This document shows positions 18,672 through 26,574 of a stretch of DNA of 64,000 nucleotides, piece after piece; positions within the stretch are counted from its first letter, which is position 1, and each line of letters starts with the position of its first letter. The DNA is taken from NCBI RefSeq assembly GCF_005160265.1, contig NZ_CP039865.1, positions 3,372,828 to 3,436,827 on the forward strand, read 5' to 3'. Below the pieces are notes generated by a model. That model was not told where the DNA came from, ran no database searches, and worked only from the letters and a program-made list of their open reading frames with translations. The DNA comes from Phreatobacter aquaticus (GTDB lineage Bacteria; Pseudomonadota; Alphaproteobacteria; Rhizobiales; Phreatobacteraceae). The translations under genes were made by a program, and so were the position numbers.

Positions 18672-20278
18672 AGGGCAAGGGCGGAAGGCCTCCCGGTTCC
18701 GGTCGTTCGGGCCCGTCGGGCAAGAGCGGATTGCGGTCCGGGCCCCCAAGGTCCGGCGCGTCACGGTCAGGCGCGCCGCGCAACGGCGGGCCGGCCAAGC
18801 GCGGTCCGGCCGGCGCCAAGGGCGAGCCACGGTTCCGCCGCGATGAGGATCGTCCGGCTCCGCGTTTCCGTCGGGATGACGACAGGCCAGCGCCGCGCTT
18901 TCGCCGCGACGATGATCGCCCGGCCTCGCGCTCCCGCGAGGAGGAGGTTCGCCTGCCGCCGCGCACCAGGGGCGCCCGGCCGACGGAAGCCGAACTGCGC
19001 AGCTTTGATGGCTCGCCGCGCCGCTCCCGCGATTCCGAATGGGATGTGCGCGAGCCCGAGTGGTCGCCCGAGCAGGACCTGGACATCAGCGCGCTCGAAG
19101 AGCCGCGCGAGCCCCGGGAACCACGCGAGCCGAGACCGCCGCGCGAACCGCGCCGTCGTGACGACGACCGTTCGCGCTCTGCCCGTCCAGCCAGCCGCGG
19201 CCGGGAAGACGCAGCCGAGCCGCGGCGCCCCGCTGCTCCGACCGGCCCGACCAAGGCCGAGCTGAAGGCTGCTGCGACCGAGACGCTGCAGACCGGCGTC
19301 CAGACGCTCACCGTCACCGATGACGAGGACGACATGCGCGTCGACCGCTTCCTCGCGGCGCGTTTTCCCCAGCTCTCGTTCAGCTACATCCAGCGCATCG
19401 TCCGCAAGGGCGAATTGCGCGTTAACGGCAAGCGGGTCGAGACCAAGGACCGGCTCGAACCCGGCCAGGCCGTGCGCGTGCCGCCGCTCAAGATCGAGGC
19501 CCAGCGCCCGATGAGCGCCAAGGTCGGCGAGGACGTAAAGGGCTTTCTGGCCTCCATCACGCTTTACGAGGACCAGGACGTGCTTGTGCTCTGCAAGCCG
19601 GCGGGATTGTCGGTGCAGGGTGGATCCGGCACCAAGAAGCATCTGGACGGCATGCTGGCCGTGCTGACCGACGAGGAGGGCCAGCGGCCGCGTCTCGTCC
19701 ACCGGCTCGACAAGGACACGTCTGGCTGCATCCTGATTGCCAAGAACCGCTTCACCGCAGCAGCGCTCGCCAAGACCTTCCGCACGCGTTCGGCGCGCAA
19801 GATCTACTGGGCTGTCGTCGCCGGCGTTCCGAAGCCCCGGCAGGGGCGCGTTTCCACCTTCCTCGCCAAGGAAGAGCGCGAGGACGAGAGCTTCATGCGC
19901 ATCGCCAAGCATGGCGAGAAGGGCGCAAGCCATGCGGTGAGCTATTATGCCGTCATCGAGACCATGGCGCAGAAGCTCGCCTGGCTGTCGTTCAAGCCGG
20001 TGACCGGCCGAACCCATCAACTGCGCGTCCACGCAGCCGAGATCGGTCACCCGATTCTCGGGGATCCCAAATATTTCCAGATCGAGAACTGGGAAATTCC
20101 TGGCGGCCTGCAGGACAAGCTGCACCTGCACGCCCGCCGCCTCGTCGTGCCGCACCCCCGCGGAAAGGGCACGATCGATGTGTCGGCTCCGCTGCCGCCC
20201 CATATGGAACAGACTTTCAATCTGATGGGCTGGGACGTGACGCGCTACGATCCGATCGTCGAGGCGCCCGAGGAATAA
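18668..20278 (+). CDS. RluC/RluA-family 23S rRNA pseudouridine synthase with a long disordered N-terminus
   Basis: The enzyme isomerises uridine in 23S rRNA; RluC sites (955/2504/2580 in E. coli) are likeliest by similarity. The S4 domain spans about residues 222-275 (MRVDRFLAARFPQLSFSYIQ), and the catalytic motif RLVHRLDKDTSG places the active Asp at 348. Before these come some 215 residues of Arg/Pro/Gly/Asp-rich low-complexity sequence, including three 11-residue repeats (residues 55-87) and an REP-rich tract near 148-162. Ordinary RluC is about 320 residues, so the extension explains the 536. The start overlaps the crcB stop. An internal start near MRVDRFL cannot be ruled out, but the reading frame is open and coding-like throughout. 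Confidence 0.92.
   Translation: MKGKGGRPPGSGRSGPSGKSGLRSGPPRSGASRSGAPRNGGPAKRGPAGAKGEPRFRRDEDRPAPRFRRDDDRPAPRFRRDDDRPASRSREEEVRLPPRTRGARPTEAELRSFDGSPRRSRDSEWDVREPEWSPEQDLDISALEEPREPREPREPRPPREPRRRDDDRSRSARPASRGREDAAEPRRPAAPTGPTKAELKAAATETLQTGVQTLTVTDDEDDMRVDRFLAARFPQLSFSYIQRIVRKGELRVNGKRVETKDRLEPGQAVRVPPLKIEAQRPMSAKVGEDVKGFLASITLYEDQDVLVLCKPAGLSVQGGSGTKKHLDGMLAVLTDEEGQRPRLVHRLDKDTSGCILIAKNRFTAAALAKTFRTRSARKIYWAVVAGVPKPRQGRVSTFLAKEEREDESFMRIAKHGEKGASHAVSYYAVIETMAQKLAWLSFKPVTGRTHQLRVHAAEIGHPILGDPKYFQIENWEIPGGLQDKLHLHARRLVVPHPRGKGTIDVSAPLPPHMEQTFNLMGWDVTRYDPIVEAPEE
18830..18928 (+). repeat. Three tandem 33-base repeats within the pseudouridine synthase gene
   Basis: Three consecutive units encode RFRRDEDRPAP, RFRRDDDRPAP and RFRRDDDRPAS. 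The protein repeats are almost perfect while the codons differ at several third positions, so the repeat is old enough to have drifted but is kept at protein level. Nearby PRE/REP triplets continue the same charged, disordered character. Confidence 0.85.
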
Positions 20279-20306
20279 GACGACGGGCGGGCGAGGGGGC
20301 CTCACC

Positions 20307-20534
20307 ATGACGATGAATGCCGCGATCTACCTGACCGCCGCCATTCTCGGCGTGATTGTCTGGCTGATCATCGTGGTCACTCGCCGGGTCATTCGCACCG
20401 TGCCCGGCGGCGGCCGTGACGCCAAGGCCATGGCCGAGCTGGTTGCCGAGCTTAAGCGGGGCAACGACCTAAGCGAGCGGCGGATCGCCGAACTCGCCGT
20501 GCGGGTCGAGGCGCTCGAGAAGCGCCTCGGCTGA
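20307..20534 (+). CDS. Small membrane-anchored coiled-coil protein, function unknown
   Basis: The 75-residue product has one hydrophobic span at about residues 5-25, a basic stop-transfer patch (TRRVIR), and a C-terminal helix with heptad-like spacing (LVAELKRGNDLSERRIAELAVRVEALEKRL) that should form a coiled coil in the cytoplasm. GGGGGCCTCACC before the ATG is a weak ribosome site. I do not recognise a family. Codon use and position, directly after the pseudouridine synthase on the same strand, support a real gene. Confidence 0.65.
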   Translation: MTMNAAIYLTAAILGVIVWLIIVVTRRVIRTVPGGGRDAKAMAELVAELKRGNDLSERRIAELAVRVEALEKRLG

Positions 20535-20618
20535 ACTGAACGCTCGGTTCACCCGCCATTCAACGGCAACACGCGAAGCATCTTCTCCCGTTCGCGTCAT
20601 CCAGAGAGGAGATATTCC

Positions 20619-21047
20619 ATGAAGCGTCTGATCCAGGCTTTCGCCATCACCGTGCTGGCCGCCGTGCCGGCCCTCGCTCAGCCGATGCCCGGCGCGCCCA
20701 TGACCGATGGCCAGGCCGCCCGCATGCAGTGCCGCCAGGAGGCCGCGTCGCGCGGCATCGTTGGCCCCGAGCGCCGGCTTGCCGTCCGCCAGTGCATGCA
20801 GACCCGTTTTCCTCAACTGGCCGGCAATCCCGAGCTGCGCGCCGAGCGGCAGAACTGCCGCCAGGATGCGCGTGCCCGTGGCGCCCGTGGACCGGAAGTG
20901 CGCGCAGCTGTTCTCGACTGCCTCCAGGCCCGCCGGCCTGATCTCGCCCGCATCGTCCAGTGCCGCCAGACGGTCCGGGCCCAGGGCCTGATGCCGCGCA
21001 CGCCGGAGTTCCGCCAGGCCATCCAGGCTTGCCGCCGGGGAGCCTGA
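20619..21047 (+). CDS. Secreted protein with three PsiF-like cysteine repeats
   Basis: The product (142 residues) starts with a signal peptide (MKRLIQAFAITVLAAVPALA, cleaved before QPM). The mature part holds three copies of a pattern Cys, about 8 residues, Gly, Pro/Arg, about 10 residues, Cys: beginning CRQEAASRG, CRQDARARG and CRQTVRAQG. This resembles the PsiF repeat of small periplasmic proteins of unknown role. AGAGAGGAG gives a strong ribosome site. A strong terminator follows 39 bases after the stop. Confidence 0.72.
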   Translation: MKRLIQAFAITVLAAVPALAQPMPGAPMTDGQAARMQCRQEAASRGIVGPERRLAVRQCMQTRFPQLAGNPELRAERQNCRQDARARGARGPEVRAAVLDCLQARRPDLARIVQCRQTVRAQGLMPRTPEFRQAIQACRRGA

Positions 21048-21086
21048 TGACGCTCCAGCTTGACAGCAGGATGCCAGTGGTTGAAG

Positions 21087-21114
21087 CGCTCCGGGCACCC
21101 CCCCGGAGCGTTTT
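21087..21114 (+). terminator. Rho-independent terminator after the PsiF-like gene
   Basis: CGCTCCGGG at 21087-21095 pairs perfectly with CCCGGAGCG at 21102-21110 around a 6-base CACCCC loop, and TTTT follows. The 3' arm contains GGAG, the only plausible ribosome site for the next gene, whose GTG start lies three bases after the T-run. Confidence 0.85.
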
Positions 21115-21117
21115 GAC

Positions 21118-21777
21118 GTGAAGCTCGTGATCTTCGACTGCGACGGCACGCTGGTCGACAGCCAGCACATCATCGTCGCGGCCATGAACAAGGCCTTTGA
21201 AGGCCTCAATCGCGAACCCCCGCCGCGTACGGCGACGCTCGGCATTGTCGGCCTGTCGCTGACCGAAGCGCTGGAGGCCCTGACCGCGCCGGACGATCCC
21301 GATGTGCCGGTGCTTGTCGAGGGGTACAAGAACGCGTTTCACGACTTGCGCGCCGGCGGCCTGGTGACCGAGCCGCTCTATGACGGCGCCCGCGAGGTGG
21401 TTGAGGCACTGGCGGCGAGCGGCGACGTCATCCTTGGCATCGCAACTGGCAAGTCACAGCGCGGTGTTCGGCTGGTGCTCGGCCATCACGGAATCTACGA
21501 CCATTTCTCGACCATTCAGACCGCGGACGATGCCCCCTCCAAGCCGCATCCCGGCATGATCGAGCAGGCGATGGCGGCAGTGGGCATCGGGTCGGCCGAC
21601 ACGGTGATGATTGGCGATACGACCTTCGACATGCAGATGGCAGAGGCTGCCGGCGTCGCCGCGATCGGTGTCGCCTGGGGTTATCATCCCGTCGAGGCCC
21701 TGCACGCCACGCGCGCCCGCATTGTGCTCGACCAGTTCGCGCAATTGCCTGCGACCCTCGACCACCTGTGGCGCTGA
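21118..21777 (+). CDS. HAD-family hydrolase, phosphoglycolate-phosphatase-like
   Basis: The 219-residue product shows HAD motif I DCDGTLVDS at residues 7-15, a cap-domain insertion after it, motif II near IATGKS, the conserved Lys in SKPHPGMIEQAM, and motif III IGDTTFDMQMAEAAG. This is the subclass IA pattern shared by phosphoglycolate phosphatases and many other sugar-phosphate phosphatases; the substrate is not determined. The start is GTG, chosen because MKLVIFDCDGT fits the family exactly. The GGAG ribosome site lies in the 3' arm of the preceding terminator. It is followed by the ATP12 gene. Confidence 0.88.
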   Translation: MKLVIFDCDGTLVDSQHIIVAAMNKAFEGLNREPPPRTATLGIVGLSLTEALEALTAPDDPDVPVLVEGYKNAFHDLRAGGLVTEPLYDGAREVVEALAASGDVILGIATGKSQRGVRLVLGHHGIYDHFSTIQTADDAPSKPHPGMIEQAMAAVGIGSADTVMIGDTTFDMQMAEAAGVAAIGVAWGYHPVEALHATRARIVLDQFAQLPATLDHLWR

Positions 21778-21804
21778 TCCGGCCTGGATGCTAAGGCCAG
21801 CGCC

Positions 21805-22590
21805 ATGAGCAAATCTGTGTTCGACGACTGGTTCGCCAAGGGCCTGGACCCCGCAGGCTACGATCCCGTGGCAGCCGCCAGTCTCGCCATGAAGCCGCAA
21901 TTGCCCAAGCGGTTCTACGAGGTGGCGAGCTATGCCGAGACCGATGGCGCCTTCGCGCTGACGCTGGATGGCCGCAAGGCCAAGACGCCCGGCCGCAAGC
22001 TCGTCGCCATGCCGTCTGCGGCGCTGGCCGAGGCAGTTGCCGCTGAATGGCAGGCCCAGGTCACTCATATCAACCCGGCCACCATGCCGCTCACCCGCAT
22101 TGTCAATGCGATCATCGAGGGCGTGACCGAGGTGCCGGAAGCGGTTGCCGAGGAGATCGTCAAATATGCTGGGTCCGATCTGCTCTGCTACCGCGCCGAC
22201 CGCCCGCAGAGCCTGGTCGAGCGGCAGGCCGCAGCCTGGGATCCGGTCCTGACATTCCTGCGCGAAACTATCGGCGCGCGCTTCTTCCTGTCCGAGGGCA
22301 TCGTCTTTGTCGAACAGCCGGAACCCTCGATCGCTGCGGTCCGGGCCGCGCTTCCGCGAGACGCGTGGCGCATCGGCGCGATGAGCGTCATCACCACGCT
22401 GACCGGCTCCGCCCTGCTGGCGATCGCCGTCCAGCGCGGTTTCATGTCAGCAGATGCCGCTTTCGATGCGGCCCATGTCGACGACGATTTCCAGCGCGAC
22501 ACCTGGGGGCACGACGATGAGGCTGCCGCACGTCGTGCCGTCCGCCACGCCGAAATGACGGCTGCGGCAAAGGTCCTGTCGTCCTTGTGA
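21805..22590 (+). CDS. ATP12-family F1-ATPase assembly chaperone
   Basis: ATP12 proteins hold the F1 alpha subunit until it joins the hexamer; the family is shared by mitochondria and alphaproteobacteria. The 261-residue product contains LPKRFYEVASY, LTLDGRKAKTPGRKLVAMPS, PLTRIVNAIIEGV, a conserved YRADRPQSLVERQAAAWDP segment and the final DDFQRDTWGHDDEA motif. It stands 27 bases after the HAD gene and 72 before the next. This HAD-ATP12 pairing near rluC and crcB is common in the order. Confidence 0.92.
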   Translation: MSKSVFDDWFAKGLDPAGYDPVAAASLAMKPQLPKRFYEVASYAETDGAFALTLDGRKAKTPGRKLVAMPSAALAEAVAAEWQAQVTHINPATMPLTRIVNAIIEGVTEVPEAVAEEIVKYAGSDLLCYRADRPQSLVERQAAAWDPVLTFLRETIGARFFLSEGIVFVEQPEPSIAAVRAALPRDAWRIGAMSVITTLTGSALLAIAVQRGFMSADAAFDAAHVDDDFQRDTWGHDDEAAARRAVRHAEMTAAAKVLSSL

Positions 22591-22662
22591 CATGGGTTGG
22601 AAACTCGCAGGCCTCATCTCGCCTTGATCGGCAGCTAAGAGCGGCCTGAGGGAGACCTTGCG

Positions 22663-23589
22663 ATGAAGGTGACGCTCGATCTGGCACGTTTGGTCGAGGA
22701 TGGCCGGCTGACACCCGAGGAGGCGGCACGCCTCAAGGGGCTCGCTGCCGAAAGCACAGGCTCGCTCGCCATCAACATTCTGGTCGGCTTTGGCGTGGTC
22801 GCCGTGGCCTGCGGCATTCTCGGCCTGTTCCCGGTGCCAAGCGTTGCCAGCGTCATCGGCAGCATGGTTGGCATGGTCGGCCTTGGCATGATCCTGACAG
22901 GGCAGCGGAACTGGGCCGTCTTCGCCAATATCTGCCTGTTGTCGGGCGCCCTGATCCTTGCCGGCGGCATCATTGCGCTGACCAAGGGTTCACCTTTGAC
23001 ATTCTTCGGCATCACGCTGCTGTTTTCCGCGACAGCGATCCTGGCGCGTAGCGGATTGCTGATGGCGCTTGCGGTCATCGCCTTGTCCGCCGCTCTTGGC
23101 GCGTCGACCACCTATTGGCACGCCACCTATTCGCTGGGCATCCAGCAGCCGTTCCTGACCGTCCTGCTGTTTTCGGCCCTGGCTCTGGGGCTCTATCACC
23201 TGTCGAAGCGCCTGAAAGCGGATATGGAGCGTCTGGCGATCATTGCGGCGCGAACGGCCCTGCTGCTGATCAATTTCGGCTTTTGGATCGGCTCGCTCTG
23301 GGGCGACCGCCTGCGCTTCCTTGGGCCGGATGCCGGCTTCGGCATTCCGGCCTGGATTTTCTCCATCCTCTGGGTCGTCGCCATCGTCGGCGCCGGAAGC
23401 TGGGCCGCGCGCGCCAATCGGCCGTGGGTGCTCAATCTCGCCGCTGTCTTCGGCGCGATCCATTTCTATACCCAATGGTTCGAGAAACTCGGCGCGACAC
23501 CGCTCAGCGTCCTCGTCGCGGGCGTGGCCACGCTCGGTGCGGCTATCGCGCTGTGGAAGTACAATCAGGGCAAGACTATTCCGGCGTGA
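22663..23589 (+). CDS. DUF2157-like multispanning membrane protein
   Basis: The 308-residue product has a short soluble N-terminus (LVEDGRLTPEEAARLKGLAAES), a pattern seen in DUF2157 proteins, followed by eight or more hydrophobic spans to the C-terminus. The function of this family is unknown. The ATG follows GAGGGAGACCTTGCG. It converges on the small gene on the opposite strand 11 bases downstream. Confidence 0.72.
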   Translation: MKVTLDLARLVEDGRLTPEEAARLKGLAAESTGSLAINILVGFGVVAVACGILGLFPVPSVASVIGSMVGMVGLGMILTGQRNWAVFANICLLSGALILAGGIIALTKGSPLTFFGITLLFSATAILARSGLLMALAVIALSAALGASTTYWHATYSLGIQQPFLTVLLFSALALGLYHLSKRLKADMERLAIIAARTALLLINFGFWIGSLWGDRLRFLGPDAGFGIPAWIFSILWVVAIVGAGSWAARANRPWVLNLAAVFGAIHFYTQWFEKLGATPLSVLVAGVATLGAAIALWKYNQGKTIPA

Positions 23590-23600
23590 AACCGGCTGTC

Positions 23601-23867
23601 CTAGCGGCCAAGCAGAGCTCCAAGGAGACCGATCGCGACGGCAATGCCGGCGAAGATGGGGCCTGCGCCCGAACGGAACAGGTGGATGATGGCCGCCGAG
23701 CCAAGGCACATGCCGAGTGCGATGCCCGCAATGATCAGGGAATGAAAGCTGCTGGCGCGCTGAGCAAGCGACAACAGATAGGTACCCGTGAACAGGAATG
23801 GGGCAAGGATCAGCAGTGCGCGGACCACGCGCCAGTTGATCTCGGGATCGTCCCATTTCTCGTGCAT
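23601..23867 (-). CDS. Small three-span membrane protein, function unknown
   Basis: The 88-residue product begins with a soluble [15 protein letters not shown] segment and then has three hydrophobic spans separated by short loops. No family is recognised. Coding is supported by the clean hydrophobic pattern and by its exact fit between convergent neighbours; the opposite strand here carries only an unlikely reading frame. Its start is 172 bases from that of the divergent carboxylase gene. Confidence 0.6.
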   Translation of the reverse strand: MHEKWDDPEINWRVVRALLILAPFLFTGTYLLSLAQRASSFHSLIIAGIALGMCLGSAAIIHLFRSGAGPIFAGIAVAIGLLGALLGR

Positions 23868-24039
23868 GGCTCATGACAACACTGCCTTGCCATCCTGTCG
23901 AGAGCTTGCCGAGGCATCGGCGGGCACCGATTGCCGTGTGCCGGCTATCCCCCTTCAGTCTCATTGGTTGGCGCGCAACTTGCGTGCTAACGAAACGGCC
24001 TGTGGTCTTGAGGGGCGGGGAGCGATCCCTGGCAATGGC

Positions 24040-25572
24040 ATGAAGGACGTCCTGGACAAGCTCGAAGAGCGCCGTGGCGAGGCCCGTCTCGGCGGCGGCC
24101 AGCGTCGGATCGATGCCCAGCATGCGCGCGGCAAGCTGACCGCGCGCGAGCGCATCGAATTGCTGCTCGATCGCGGCTCCTTCGAAGAGTTCGACATGTT
24201 CGTCCAGCACCGCTGTGCCGATTTCGGCATGGAGAGCCAGCACATTCCCGGCGACGGCGTGGTCACCGGCTGGGGCACGGTCAACGGCCGCACGGTTTTC
24301 GTCTTCTCCAAGGACTTCACCGTGTTCGGTGGATCGCTGTCTGGCGCCCATGCCGCCAAGATCACCAAGATCCAGGACATGGCCCTGAAGGCCCGCGCGC
24401 CGATCATCGGCCTGTTTGACGCCGGTGGTGCGCGAATCCAGGAAGGTGTTGATGCGCTAGGCGGTTACGGCGAAGTCTTCAAGCGCAATGTTACCGCTTC
24501 TGGCGTCATTCCGCAGATTTCGCTGATCATGGGCCCCTGCGCCGGCGGCGACGTCTACTCGCCCGCCATGACCGATTTCATCTTCATGGTGAAAGACACG
24601 AGCTACATGTTCGTGACCGGTCCGGACGTGGTCAAGACCGTCACCAACGAGGTCGTGACCTCGGAGGAACTGGGAGGAGCATCCGTTCACGCGGTGAAGT
24701 CGTCGGTCGCCGACGGCGCCTATGAGAACGACCTCGAGGCGCTCCTGCAGATGCGCCGTCTGATCGACTTCCTGCCGGCGAACAACCTCGACGGTGTGCC
24801 GGAACTGCCGAGTTTCGACACGCTCGATCGCATCGACATGTCGCTCGACACGCTGGTGCCGGACAATCCGAACAAGCCCTATGACATCAAGGAACTGATC
24901 CTCAAGACGGTCGACGAGGGCGACTTCTTCGAGATCCAGGCGAAATTCGCCGGCAATATCGTCACCGGCTTTGCCCGTATCGAGGGCCGCTCGGTCGGCA
25001 TCGTTGCCAATCAGCCCATGGTGCTGGCAGGCGTGCTGGACTCCGATGCCAGCCGTAAGGCCGCCCGTTTCGTCCGCTTCTGCGACGCCTTCTCGATCCC
25101 GATCGTCACCTTCGTCGACGTGCCGGGCTTCCTGCCCGGAACCGCGCAGGAATATGGCGGCCTGATCAAGCACGGCGCCAAGCTCCTGTTCGCCTATTCC
25201 CAGTGCACCGTGCCGCTGGTGACCATCATCACCCGCAAGGCCTTTGGCGGCGCCTATGACGTTATGGCGTCGAAGCATATTGGCGGCGACATCAACTATG
25301 CCTGGCCCTCGGCGCAGATCGCGGTCATGGGCGCCAAGGGTGCGGTCGAGATCATCTTCCGTGCCGATATCGGCGATGCCGACAAGATCGCGGCGCGCAC
25401 CAAGGAATATGAGGAGCGCTTCCTGTCGCCGTTTGTTGCGGCCGAGCGCGGCTATATCGACGAGGTCATCATGCCGCACTCCACCCGGCGCCGGGTGGCT
25501 CGGGCGCTTGGGTTGCTCCGCCACAAGGCCAGCGAGACACCCTGGAAGAAGCACGACAATATTCCGCTGTGA
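24040..25572 (+). CDS. pccB: Acyl-CoA carboxylase beta chain (propionyl-CoA carboxylase type)
   Basis: This is the carboxyltransferase chain that moves CO2 from biotin to propionyl-CoA, giving methylmalonyl-CoA. The 510 residues match PccB. The N-terminal crotonase-like domain has [19 protein letters not shown] and [19 protein letters not shown]; the C-terminal domain has [21 protein letters not shown] and ends [16 protein letters not shown], a typical PccB terminus. An 84-codon in-frame extension upstream lacks homology. The alpha (biotin) chain is not in this window. MeCR or other beta chains cannot be wholly excluded, but the C-terminus favours PccB. Confidence 0.92.
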   Translation: MKDVLDKLEERRGEARLGGGQRRIDAQHARGKLTARERIELLLDRGSFEEFDMFVQHRCADFGMESQHIPGDGVVTGWGTVNGRTVFVFSKDFTVFGGSLSGAHAAKITKIQDMALKARAPIIGLFDAGGARIQEGVDALGGYGEVFKRNVTASGVIPQISLIMGPCAGGDVYSPAMTDFIFMVKDTSYMFVTGPDVVKTVTNEVVTSEELGGASVHAVKSSVADGAYENDLEALLQMRRLIDFLPANNLDGVPELPSFDTLDRIDMSLDTLVPDNPNKPYDIKELILKTVDEGDFFEIQAKFAGNIVTGFARIEGRSVGIVANQPMVLAGVLDSDASRKAARFVRFCDAFSIPIVTFVDVPGFLPGTAQEYGGLIKHGAKLLFAYSQCTVPLVTIITRKAFGGAYDVMASKHIGGDINYAWPSAQIAVMGAKGAVEIIFRADIGDADKIAARTKEYEERFLSPFVAAERGYIDEVIMPHSTRRRVARALGLLRHKASETPWKKHDNIPL

Positions 25573-25706
25573 AATAGCGGCGCCTCGACAGTTCTGCCGC
25601 AAGCATCAGCCGTGCGATTGGCGCGCTTGCGCCTGATCCTCGTCAAAGACACCGTCGTTCCGGGCCGTCACTGTTGTGCGGTTCAATCCGGAACGGAGGT
25701 TCCCCC

Positions 25707-26540
25707 ATGTCCATCAAGACAATCTATCTCGCTTTGATCGCTGGCGATGGCGCGCGCCCACAGGGTGCGATCGACTACGCGCTGTCGCTTGCCGCCGAAA
25801 ACAGCGCCCATCTGTCGATTGTCGTCGGCGCGATCAAGGTGCCCGTCGTGGTCTATTCCGGCGTGGCCGAGGTCCAGGCCATCGTCACGGACGAGAACAA
25901 CAACCGCTCACGCGAGGGCGAGGCCCTGGCCGCCGGCATCGCCAAGGGCGCCGAGATGAACGGCGTTTCGTGTTCGGTGCAGGTCCTGACCGATTCGATT
26001 GATCCCCTGTTCACCCGCATCGCCCAGCGCGCCCGCCTGCACGATCTCGCGATCTGCGGCCGGCCGCGGGCCGAGGATGTCTGGTCGACCGAACTTGCCG
26101 AAACACTGCTCCTGTCCAGCGGTCGACCGGTCATCGTTGTGCCGGATGGCTTTGCCGCCGACCGCGCCTCGCGCACCATTGTCGCCGCATGGGATGGAAC
26201 GGCGGTCGCCGCCCGCGCCGTGGGCGAGGCCATGCCGCTCATCGAGCGGGCAGGCGTGGTCGAAGTGGTCACCGTGCTCGGCGACAAGAGCGCCGTCGAC
26301 ATCGTGCCGGGCGCGGAGCTCGCACCCATGCTCGCCCATCACGGCGTCAAGGTCACTCTGGTGGACCTGCCGGCGAACCGCGATGTTGGCCAGGCGATCT
26401 CGAACCATGCGCAGCTGAGCCGGGCACAGATGATCGTCATGGGCGGCTATGCCCATTCCAGGCTTCGCCAGATGGTGCTGGGCGGCACGACGCGAACGCT
26501 GCTGCAGACGACGCCGATCCCGCTGTTCATGGCGCATTGA
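25707..26540 (+). CDS. Universal stress protein, tandem UspA type
   Basis: The product (277 residues) is long enough for two Usp folds. The C-terminal half carries the nucleotide-binding pattern G-x2-G-x9-G(S/T): MGGYAHSRLRQMVLGGTTRT, ending PIPLFMAH. The N-terminal half keeps the fold outline but lacks that motif. CGGAGGT, four to five bases before the ATG, is a strong ribosome site. An inverted repeat (GTTCCGG at 25657-25663, CCGGAAC at 25688-25694) ends directly before it and could shield it. The role is general stress survival, ligand unknown. Confidence 0.87.
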   Translation: MSIKTIYLALIAGDGARPQGAIDYALSLAAENSAHLSIVVGAIKVPVVVYSGVAEVQAIVTDENNNRSREGEALAAGIAKGAEMNGVSCSVQVLTDSIDPLFTRIAQRARLHDLAICGRPRAEDVWSTELAETLLLSSGRPVIVVPDGFAADRASRTIVAAWDGTAVAARAVGEAMPLIERAGVVEVVTVLGDKSAVDIVPGAELAPMLAHHGVKVTLVDLPANRDVGQAISNHAQLSRAQMIVMGGYAHSRLRQMVLGGTTRTLLQTTPIPLFMAH

Positions 26541-26574
26541 GCGCCCTGCGGAAGGCCCTCAGGTCTTCCGGCGC
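26541..26574. terminator. Hairpin between convergent genes, probable bidirectional terminator
   Basis: GCGCC pairs with GGCGC and, inside a 3-base bulge, CGGAAG pairs with CTTCCG around a 10-base loop. It lies at the junction of the universal stress protein gene and the convergent dipeptidase gene, whose last codons fall within it. It lacks a T-run on either strand, so termination would be weak or assisted. Confidence 0.4.

Noticed and set aside
18562-19335. Serine/arginine-rich frame opposite the disordered part of the pseudouridine synthase
   Set aside because: Low complexity mirrors the plus-strand repeats; no ribosome site or family match.
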